From: Hydrangea macrophylla
Lineage: Eukaryota > Streptophyta > Magnoliopsida > Cornales > Hydrangeaceae
Direction: 5' to 3'
DNA length: 64,000 nt
Assembly: GCA_033977485.1 (NCBI GenBank)
Contig: CM066982.1
Location: forward strand, 13,755,218-13,819,217
Part shown: one piece after another, positions 49,253 to 60,400 of the stretch
Layout of the letters: every line of letters begins with the position of its first letter
Numbering within the stretch: the stretch's first letter is position 1
Program-made: the position numbers and the translations under genes
Notes under the pieces: model-generated
Told to the model about the DNA's origin: nothing
Databases searched by the model: none
Seen by the model: the letters and a program-made list of their open reading frames with translations, nothing else

Positions 49253-51554
49253 TGTAACACCCGTACCCGGAAAATAAGATTAATGTGATATCAATGTGTG
49301 TTAATTAAAGATAATTAATGCATGAGATGTTTAACGGTGGGGTTATGAACCCACATGTGAAAAGGTGCTCAAATGCGGGCACAGATGAAAGTTCTGTAAA
49401 AAGGACACGACTGGTATAAATGTGGGGCCCAACTAGGGTCTAATTAAAATAATTTGCATTTTGATGTCATTATGTGCTTACATGATTACTTGTTTAAATG
49501 CTTATTGATATTATTATGTCTTATAATAGGAAAGGGGACCAATTTGGGTACCCATGTGAGGGCGGATTTGAATAAAATTGATAACTGGTAGGTTTTATAG
49601 CAACCTCATAATTTATGTAGGACCACGTTTGAGACACACGCGAGACTTAGATTAAATCATTTTAGAAAAGATGGGTAGTTAATGTAAATAACATGGGGGT
49701 TTCATAATAAAACTTAAGAAAGATTGGGGGGTGTAAATGAAAAGTTAGGAAAAAGAGATATATACCTCTTGCATGAGTTTGGTGACTCATTGCACCAAAA
49801 CATTACAGCTGGGAAATTGAGAGAAAAAGAGAACGAAGAGCTCTCAAGTCGGCGACGGAAATCCACGCGACGTTTCTCGCCGTTTCTTCGCCGTCCGACG
49901 TCAGATTCACGAACCGAGACCGGATTTGGACTCGTGGAGGTAAGAGGATCACATGCACGTCTTTTATTTTCAGTTTCGGCAACGTTTTTACGGCAACCGT
50001 TTTGATAATGATGTTCTTGGTACCAAACTTGTGTAGGATTATCACTAACTAGAAATTGGGCTAAACTTGGGAAGAAATTGGGGAAATTCTAAGCTTAGTT
50101 GCGTATAAATCAAAGAGGTGAGTGTTCTAATCTCAAAATTGGGTGTTTACTTATGTTAAGGTGATAATTGATGCTCTAGAATGCTTAATCCATGACTAGT
50201 GTGCCAAGTTTGTGATTAGAATGAAGTTTACATATCAATTATATGAAGGATTGTCATGTTCATGTGATTAGTTGCTTATATGCCTATATGGATCAAAGGA
50301 AAGTCAAGTAGTGGTCTCCATTTATAGGTCCCATATGTAAGGGATGGTAAGCCCTCAATGAGCGGGGCGTGGTGACGACCACGATGATGAAACGGTGATG
50401 CCTTCGGGATCACAAGAGTGTGTGTGATATGCTATATGCAATAAAAGAGTGCGAAATTTCGGGGTGAGAAGGACCCGGGGGTGGTGGCTTGAGTTACTTG
50501 ACTTTCCGAAGATCAATTGGTTGATGTTTATATTGATTGTTGCATTTGCATATTAAACATTCCAATAGCATGATTAGTTCCCTCACTAAGCGAAAGTTTA
50601 AACGAAAATATATTTTCTGTTGTGGTTATTGAATAACCATCGCAGGTACGGCACGGGAAGATAAGAGGAAATGATCCGCACGACGGGTTGGGCGTGGGAT
50701 TGTGAGATGTGTTTCATGTTTATATGTATAGATGTTTTGGTTTGGTTGTAATCCTTACACTTCAAGTGTTGTAAAAAACTTGTGTTTTGAAAGTTCTTGT
50801 TATATGTTAATTCAAGTTTGGTAGTAAGGGCCTTTTGGTATAAATTGCACTTGCAAGTCACACCTTATGTATATTGGAAAGGAAACTTGGAGTAGTACGT
50901 AACTTTGGTTGTAAATTGAGCTTAGTTTTCTTTGGTTGAAAAATTATGCAAGCATTGGGTTAAAATGTGGGTTTGATGTAGAATTATGATTCATGAGAAG
51001 AATTTGTGTATTTGATTGTCAATCCATGCTTGGAAGATGTTGTGTTAATATTTAGGAACATTTGGAAATGCTTTGAGAATGAGTTTTAATGGTTTCACAA
51101 AGTTTTGGGAAGTTTGGAACAAGTTTGGACTTGAAAAATGATGTTTTTAAGCAGTAGGGAGCTGTTCTGCAGAAGCCGGATCGTTCCGGCCTTTTCGCGG
51201 ATCGATCCGCCCCTTTTCGGGAACATTCTGCTTGAAAATTTGTGAGATGGATCGATCCGCCCTTTTCGCGGATCGATCCGCCCTATGAAAACAGACTGTC
51301 AGCTTTTACGGAAACAAGCAAAACTCGGATTCGCGCACCATTTTTTGCGTTGGAACCGGGACTCAAAGACCTATCTTTTAGTATAAAATTTGCTATACCT
51401 TATTAATGACCATTTTGCCCTTGGGTCTGATTTGTGCCAAGAAAGCTCTTTTATGGAGTCTAAAACATGTTTTCCTTCATGATTAGTGTATGGTTTGGTG
51501 TGCGGGCTTTGTTACACGTGTCCTAATCCGCCTGGGGCGGGTTGGGATGTGACA
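49253..51554 (+). mobile_element. Solo LTR C (TGTAACACCC variant, 2,302 bp)
   Basis: It begins TGTAACACCCGTACCCGG and ends GTTGGGATGTGACA. TAAAA at 49248-49252 and 51555-51559 is a perfect target duplication. Shared blocks with solo LTRs A and B include GGACTCGTGGAGGTAAGA at about 49927 and an AACCATCGCAGGTA block at about 50635, so it belongs to the same broad family but a diverged subfamily. Its palindrome cluster (51172-51284) uses a different palindrome from A and B. TATA-like GATATATACCTC at about 49757. Confidence 0.88.
51172..51284. repeat. Palindrome cluster CGGATCGATCCG in solo LTR C
   Basis: Perfect copies are at about 51198-51209 and 51269-51280, a near copy (TGGATCGATCCG) at about 51248-51259, and a related CCGGATCGTTCCGG at about 51177-51190. 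Each is followed by CC and TTTTCG. The place in the LTR (about 84 to 88 percent) matches the CAGTCGACTG clusters of A and B. Confidence 0.88.
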
Positions 51555-53493
51555 TAAAATATATCACAGCATCCTATGGGCGCTAGTTGGTACAAAAGTT
51601 CTGATTCCTGCCTATTTCAATCCGAAAAAATTCAATTTTGGTAACATAAAATAAATCCCCTATTCCAAATCTCCGTAATCCAAAAATTCTGATTTTTTTT
51701 TTTTAAAAAAAAATGGATTGGAATCAAAAAGGTGTTGGAATTTCTGAAAATTCTGAATTTTCAATCCAAAGATTCCAAAATATTCCAAAAAAAATTTGAT
51801 CCAAAAATTACGATATATTCCAAAAGTTGAAATAACTCAAAATTATTTATTTATTTCATAAAAATGTGTATAATTATGTATTATGGAAATAAATTATTAA
51901 ATTATATATGTTTAGAAAAGATTTTATGTTATTTTCAACTAACTTTGAAATATTCCAAAATTCTGGAAAAAAAGAAGCCAAAAAATTCTGATTTCGAGAC
52001 TTTCCAAAAAATAATCGGAACTAAATTTAGAAATTCCAAAATTTCAGTTGAATCAAAATGAATTTTTATGTTAAAATTGGAGTTTTTTTCCAAAAGCTGT
52101 TTCGATCCACTCTCTTCGGAAATGGGGAAATTCACAAGAGTCATCCTAAGATTTTCAAATATGTATTTTCTGATTTTATTTCTAGCATAGGTGATAGTTG
52201 AATTATTATTTTTAAAAAAAAAACTTGTAATGACAATTAAAGTGGTCTATGGTCCAACCATAACTGATGTGGTCCCACTGTCACTTTTGTTGGAAATCGA
52301 ATTTGGGGTAAAAATTTAAAAATCAAAACCTCGCTCAATTCACACAATGTTAACAAAGGGTCTTTGATCAACTTTAAGGCTTTGGTTGATTTGAGGATTT
52401 ATAGAAGAAAAATAAAAAGAAAAATTTTCTCTTGTGATTGTCTCCATGTTCAAATACCACTAACAGAATTCTGAACGTTATAGTAACCTACAGAGAAATG
52501 AAAAAAATAAAAATAAAAAAATTTAAAAAAAAAAAAAAAGAAGAAGAAGAGGAGAAAGGTGACTTGCAATTTTTTTATTTAGGTGACATATATACATATA
52601 TTTATATATATATATATATTTCTCTCTCCCCATTTTCTTTGGAAACCAAACAATGGAAAACATAACCCTTTCTGTTTTGCTTTCTTTTTCCCCCAAAATC
52701 CATAAACCACAGTTTGTTTGGTTCACGGATTTCATAAGGGAAAAGAAAATGGAAAGGAATACTAGTTCCTTCATTCTTAAACAACAATTGAAAATTTAAC
52801 ATTTGTAACATAAAATGATAATATATGAATAAATGAAGGGAAATCACTCACACAACATTTAAAATATTTAATTTATTCTCACCCTCCCAATGGCGGGAGC
52901 CACGTGGACTGGGCTGCCCTTTTTTAATTTATTCTCAAATTGTTCTCTTTTTTTTTTCTTTCTCAACTTGTTCTCTTTTCCTCTACATTTTCTTTTTCTT
53001 TTCCATCACAAAATCCAAGAATCAAACAATTCATTTGATTATGCAACTTCTATTCATCTGACCCCAATTTTCAGGTCTTCCCATATAGTTGTTTTCCATA
53101 GAACATGCGAGGCGTGCGCACACACACAAGTTCACCCAGCCAAAAAGTAAGAAATGCAGACTAAGAAATCAAATTCATCAATACCCACACCAAACCACTT
53201 TCTAAGTTCAGAGTTTTTCAATTTGCTCCTTTTCATTTCTGAAACCAAATTAAAACCAAGAAAAATCAGATCCACCCATTTCTAACTTCCTAAAAAAATC
53301 AAATCCCTAATACTTGCGAGTGCGTTCATTGGACGTAACAACTAGAACAAGATTCCAGATATTATACAAAAAGAATAGCTACGAAGATCGAAAAGTCGAA
53401 CAAATGGAGCTTTTTAATTTTTCCCAAAATGGTAACCACAATGTTGAAGATACAGAGTATACATGCTCCTACGAAGTCAAGACAAAATTGCAG
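51555..53493. other. 3' flank of PML3; decayed repeats only
   Basis: Contains many TTCCAAAA/TTCTGATTT words (51640-52120), a poly-A and GAA run (52505-52560), TA repeats (52595-52619) and MITE-like TTTGGTTCACGGATT sequence (52700-52760). No gene supported. Confidence 0.45.
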
Positions 53494-54411
53494 TTATAGG
53501 GGAGGATAGAAATACGAAGATACGGAAAAGCCAAGGAAAAGCAGCCCTCCAATTGCAGCAACCGTGCGTTGAGAGATCTTCGACGCTAGCATGCTTCCTC
53601 CAACTACTGCAAGTGACGTACATATTGTGTGTCCTACAATAGCTCCTGTGGCCACTCCGACCGCATTTTTGTGCGTAGCAAGCTGTAGAAAAAAGAAATA
53701 TAGATACATAATTATTGCCATATCAAATAATTAGATGCATAGTGATTCATGTAGTTGATGTGGATCGAAAAGCTCTGTTTGGTTTGTGGATTTATAGAAG
53801 GAAAAGAGGGAAAACGAGAAGGATATACTAGTTCCCTAGTGTTTTTCTTCATGCTCAAGTACAATACCAAAACTAAATTATTGACATATTAAGAAATTAA
53901 AGAAAAGAAATGAAGGAAAGTGACTCATAAAGCACACTATTTTTTACTTCTTCCTCCTATCATGTCAGTGTCTTCCTCGGTAACTAAACGTAGAAATAAT
54001 GTTCCGTTAGGCTCTGTGTAGTTGCGGATTTAGAGAAGGAAAAGACAAGGGGATAGAATACATAAGGAATTCCATTACCCTAGTGTTTTCCCTTGTGTTT
54101 TAGTTCATGCTAAAATACCATTAGAGGGAAAAAAAAAAGGTTAATTACATTTTACCCCCCTGTGGTTAGGCCCATTTTCACTTTACCCCCTGTGATTTAA
54201 AAGTGGACACTTAACCCCATGTGGTTTTGGACTAATGTGAAACTACTAAGAATTCTATCAAAATAGCCCCATGTGGGGATTTAGTGTTAAAATTAGCCCC
54301 ACAGAGTAAGTTTAAGTGAAAAATTGTAACTAAGCAGTTAAATCTAAAATTGAACACCACACCACCCCCTCCCCACGGCAACCACCCCACCCCACCCACC
54401 ACCCCACCCCC

Positions 54412-54442
<31 letters not shown>

Positions 54443-57400
54443 AAAAAAAAAATTAGCCCCACATAGGAAAAAAAAAAATTAGCCCCACATAGGAGGGTTA
54501 AATGACAGCACTATCTCCACATAGAAGATTAATCCCAAAATTAACCTCACAAGGGGACTAAGTGTTAATATGTTTGGCCAATTTCAGAGCTTTCCTCAGT
54601 TTTGAGGGAAATCTTAACAGTTTCACTTTGGTCCGAAACCATATGGGGGTCAATGTCCAGTTTTGAACAACATAGGGGTAAAGTGAAAATAGACCTAACC
54701 ACAGGGGGTAAAATGTATTTAACCCTAAAAAATTCTCAAAAGATGATAGGGATTCAAGAAAGAGAGTAACGTAAGTGACTCACAAAATTTTAAAATTTAT
54801 TTTACTTCTCACCATTTTTTCCCCTTACCTTCCTATATTTTCTCACCCTTTTCCTTATTAACCAACTAAATGAAAATGTTTTCCTCTACGTTTTCTCTTC
54901 TTTTTCAATCACTAGATCCATGAACCACACAAAGCCTTAGCGTTCTCTTTTTCTTTTCTCTCACCAAATCCATTATTCAACAGAGCCTAAAAGGCCATAA
55001 TGAGGTCCTATTCATACAGCAGCAATCAAGCAACAATGATAACTCATTCTTCGTATCAACTTAGTACAACCTCCAAAAAAATAAAAATAAATAAAAATAA
55101 AAACACAAAACAAAACAAAAAGTGGGAAATCATTGGAAGTATGTACCCAAGTCATTGCAAAAGCCCTAAAGCTACCACTAATTTAAAAGGAAAGAATTTG
55201 AGCTGAAAGCAATTACTAAGTTGTACTCTATTAGTTCTCCAAAAATCAGAAAAGCAGACTATGTACGCAAAAGCTTCTTACACATCTACGACTAAGGATG
55301 CAAGCTTGTAAACAGAAAACTTATATAAGCCAAACAGGCTTCATCAAAATGAAATTCTCTTACAGCAATTGTGGCAATCTGGCTGCGATCACCCCATTCC
55401 GCTAAAAAGGTTAAAATGAATGACTGCACATAGAAAAACAATACATGATTAAACATAAAACTTAGTCCGGATCAGTTCATAAGGACTTGGAACAATGTTA
55501 CAATTTTTAAAACTCCATGCATCCAACAACTGTGATATATTTTTAGCAAAAAAACTTGGAACAATGTTACAATTTTTAAGACTCCATGCATCCAACAACT
55601 GTGATATATTTTTAGCAAAAAAAAAAAAATCAACTGTGATATATATCAAGTTCTGATGAAAGTATTAGATAGAAAATAAGACCTTAAATCTCAAGAATAG
55701 TACAAGACTATGGGCTTCTTGTCGTTGGGAATGTTTAAAATAGGATTTGGTTTAGTCCCAGCTAACTTTCTATCTGGTATTTCTGAGAACACCAAGGGCC
55801 TTTGGGGAAATACACAAAACATGACCATATTCAGTCCACTCCTATCATGGTTCAAAGTCGCGGTATCGGTCGTGGTATCGGAGTCCGTTGTGATGACTGG
55901 TTGTCGCGGTGCTGCGGCCTGGTATCGGGCGATACGCTCCGATAGGCTAGATTTAAGGTTCAAAAAAATATGAAAAAATTTTGGAAAATTCTAAAATAAT
56001 AAGAATAGCACAATTGGCCTAATAGATTACCATAATACACAATGTACCGAATTATAGAAGTACATGTCATTCAATTTAGACGCTGCCGATCTAGTGTCTA
56101 ATAATTGTATACACATAATTGGATCAAAATTGTCTAATAATACATATATTACAATAACATGAAAGAGCAGTGCCACATGGAGTGTTGTGGGGGTTGGAAA
56201 TCATCATCGTTATTCCCTTGATTTAGATATATTAATATAAAATGAGTTTAAGAAATTTAGATATATATATATATATTAAAAAAGAGTCTGAAATATAAAT
56301 TAAGATATAGCATAAATTTAGATAATATTTGTTAATCCTTGTTTATTTATTTTTTAAAAAAAATATTAAGACATATACTAATGTTATTATGTACTAAATG
56401 AATTGCTATATATTTCTTCTTTCAAATTTAGTAATATACATATTTGAAATAATGATATGATATTATTATTATAAATATAAGCATTATAATATAGCTGCAA
56501 TTTGGTTTTTGACTGTGTTCCAAAATTAAATAACTAGTAATATAGGCCACATATAACAAATAACTATTTTCATTCAGCTCAACTATTAATCTTCAATCGA
56601 CTCAACCCAAGCCCAAAGTAAATAAAAGCCCAAGTCCTACCCAAAACCCAGTCACTACTTGCCATAAAGTCATAACAAGATACGTTAAATGTTTTGCCCA
56701 AAAAAAAAAATACAAGATACGTTAAAAACCCTAACACAGATCTGGTAGGGACTCCCAAAATGGCGAACGAGAGAGACAGAGAGGGAGAGAGCGACAGACG
56801 ATACAAGAGACGAACACACAGATATAGAGAAGGGCGAACACACATAGAGCCCCAAGATGGCGAAACCCCAAGATTACATACACAGATCTGGTAGACGAAG
56901 CCCCAAATTGGCAAAACCTTAGCGAATATAACACGGAAAAGGCACACCTGGTTCGAGAGCTCGAGATCTGCATTAGATTTGTGAAGACAACACGGCAAAG
57001 GTAAGATTCGATCTGGTTCATTTCGTATGTATTGCAATACGCTTCCGAGTTAGACAAAATATCGGCCGTATCGGCCGATGTAGCCGAGATGGCACACGAT
57101 ATACTAATTTTTTTTATTCGTCCCTGTATCGCCGAGTTAGCTCGTATCGGACCCCAGCGAAACCGAGTTGACTCGGCCGAGTTAACTCGGTATCGGCCGA
57201 GATTTTGAACCATGACTCCTATTAATTCAAGACTTTATAAAGAACAAGAGTGGTGACCATTTGGATTCATTACACAACTTTTTTCCTTCAGGGGAAACCC
57301 ACTGCACGAGACTCCCGCCACGATGGGGTCTAGGAAGGGTCAAATGCATGCAGCCTTCACCCAGTATGCAGCCTTAACCACTTTTTGAACCAGTGACCTT

Positions 57401-60400
57401 CATGCCACAATGGAGCAACCTCATCGTTGGTCCAAGACTCACCTCAGTTTTTTTCATACGGGATATGTATTGCATTGAAATTCTTTCACAACTTCTAAAA
57501 GCTCCAATTTGTTAATCTTTAATTCACAATTGATTATTTTAAAAGCTAACCCCAAACAGTTTTATTTATACTTTAAGAAAAGTTTATATATAAGAGTTGA
57601 GCATGCGGTCGAGTAAAACAATGGGGAAATAGTTTTCCTTCTCATTTTCTATTTCCTTTTCTTTATCTTCTCCAAATTCACATACCAAGTAGAGCCTTAA
57701 GAGTGCTCAAAATTTAAACAATAAACAACTGGAAGAACCCGATTTCATTTAAGTCACGATCTTAGTAAAGTACATAGCACAAGACGTACCTCCAAGAATA
57801 TTGGTGTACAAAATCTAGAAAAGAAGCGGCGTATTGATGTTTTCCCTTGTCCAGCCTCAAGTTTCTCTTCTACCTGTATGCAGATGAGGGTAGATTTAAC
57901 CTCAGGACAAGGATAAACACTTGTTTGGTAATAGCCATAAGGAAGGGGGATAAGAAAAGGAAGAATATGGGAGTTACAAAATACACCGAACAAATTCCTC
58001 TCTAACAAGTATAACATGAGATGCTGCATGTACTCCTCACTGCACAATGTGGGTGTAAAGAGAAATTGGAAGGGTGTATTAGGCAGCTCTCGAAGAATAT
58101 CTCATTGATATAAGGTAATGCCAACAACTTCTAAACTGATCAGATACAACATACTAGAAAAACACTCACAACAAGAACAGTACCGAAACACACAGTCAGA
58201 CATTATGCAACTTCAAAATCGGGAAACCATAGAAAAAGGTACCATAATAGCATATCTGTTCTACAAGTATTTTGAGAACCAGACTAGCATGAACTAGCAG
58301 CGTATAGTGAGTGTGTTCCACCATAAATTGCACGCACTGTTAGGTGCCCGTTTAAATCAGCTTATTTGGGACCAACAGTCACTTGACATTTAATGTTGGA
58401 CACATTCTCAAACAGCTCAAGCTTTTTGGGTAGTTAGGGACTTAGAACCTGTTTGATATTGATGTGCGAATCACAGATTTTTCCTTACAACAGATTTTGA
58501 GAAAGTGTCAAATCTCTGCTTTGATTCAAGTTGTTTTTCAGCTATAAAGTGAAGTTGAATTTTCAATGTGAATTCCCCACATATGCATGGATCCTGTCTC
58601 GCACAAAAAGGCAACAAGGGGAACAACTAAACTTCATAGCAATTGTGACAAATAACAAAGTGCAAACATGCACATCAAAAAGGGATGGGGATTTGAACAC
58701 AAGACCTCCCCCAAAAGGAGACTCTGATACTATGATAAGTCACCAACTACCCCAAAAGCTTACGCCGTTAGATAATGGGTTAACAATGCATACCAAGCTT
58801 CAACAAGCACCAATCTTACGATTTCTCTAGAATGGTGTCAAAAAGTCCATAGAACCACGCTACTATAACATTATAGAGGCACATAGGTGGAAATTTACTA
58901 CAAAAATCCAACAAAATACAGATTGTGATCTGGAGTACGACTAAACTCACATTTTCCAAGAGGCAAGTAGGACTGTCTCCATGGGACGCATCTCAACACT
59001 CACATTTGTGATTTTCTACATTAATTTTATTTTATTTTTTTGGGTTGGGGTGGTGGGGGGAGGAGTCAGGAGTGTCCCCACCCCTGCCTCTCCCTACATA
59101 TTTCTTGGAATTCCTTTTCTCCATCCCCCATCTCTTTCGTCTCTTTCATTCTCACCATGTAATATCTCTCAAAAATTATAACAAAAATAAAAACAAAAAT
59201 AAATAAATAAAAATTCAGCATGTTTTACCACCCACCACGTGTTGGACAAAAGTCTTGTGAGATTGAGTTACACTAGTAACATATTTCACAGATTTTTAAA
59301 ACCAAATGAATGACACGCAACAGAGTGGATAAACATTCACTCCTTTGATGGAACTTCTGAATAACTATTTCAAATACAGAGAACTAGACATAGAAGTACT
59401 TATCCCAATAATTGAACCGTACACAAAGCGATATAAGTGAAACTCATAGCACCAAGTTAAAATGAGAAGAATACATCGAAAAGCAAAGACCAAGAAGAAT
59501 GATAGTCCAATCCTTTCGAAATTGAATTTAAACACAAACAAAAGTAAAGCCAAAAAGAAGAAGAATAATTAGCATAGAGTAATTAAAGCATACTTCCTCT
59601 ATCTCCTTTTTCTGTGATGCTTTTGGATCTGCTCGCCACGCAATATAGAGTAACCGGCACCCGAAAAAGGCATAAAGAACTGCATACAAAGGTAGAAAAA
59701 CAGTTAAGACGTCTAGCTAGCTCAAAACCTAAACAGCAGAGTACATTTGCTAAACGCCACAAACAATAAGAAATAAGACCTTTTAAAATAAAAGAAAGAA
59801 CTGAATATTACATATGTCTCCACATTTTCTGGGTAAGCACATTATTCGAACCACTTACTCCCCTTAGGCTTCGTTTGGTTTGAGTAATAACAGAGGGAAG
59901 AGCAGTGTTCTAAAAATCGGCCTAGGCGGTGCCTAGGTGCTAGGTGGTGCCCAGCCGCCGCGAATTTCCCTTACTCGTTTGATAAAATCAGTCAGTGGAT
60001 TAATCGGGATCTAGGCGGTCCTAAGCGGTACTAGGCGGCGTGGGGGTAAGTGCATAATTTTGGTCAAATAAGAAGCAAAATACATATATATATATATATA
60101 CCACACACATGGTCGATGTTATTAACGTGCGAGACCGAGAGGAAAGAAGAGACAACTGCCTTGCGACTTGCGAGACCCTGAGAAGAAGAAGAAGAAGAAG
60201 AAGAAGAAGAGAAGAAGGAGAAGAAGAAGAGGTACGTACCAGACTACAGTGCATGTATCTTCTCTCTCTGCTACACTGAAATTAGGGTTTCCAATTTCTC
60301 ACATTATCAATTTAGGGTTTTTGAAATTGGGGGTTTCCTTTTATCTTCTCTCTCTGTTCCACTGCTCCAGTGCGTGCGTGTGTTCGAGTGTGTGTGTATG

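Larger units (their letters stand above)
53771..54987. mobile_element. Harbinger-like MITE (GGCTCTGTTTGG family), outer copy, with nested insertions
   Basis: Left end AGCTCTGTTTGGTTTGTGG and right end ATTATTCAACAGAGCC are inverted repeats. The element is split by a second copy of the same family (54010-54936). The right flank is TAA, the left AAA. It lies in the last PML3 intron. Confidence 0.65.

Noticed and set aside
56579..57213. Two minus-strand frames of about 150 codons
   Set aside because: They fall inside the hAT element at 55846-57214 and match no transposase motif.
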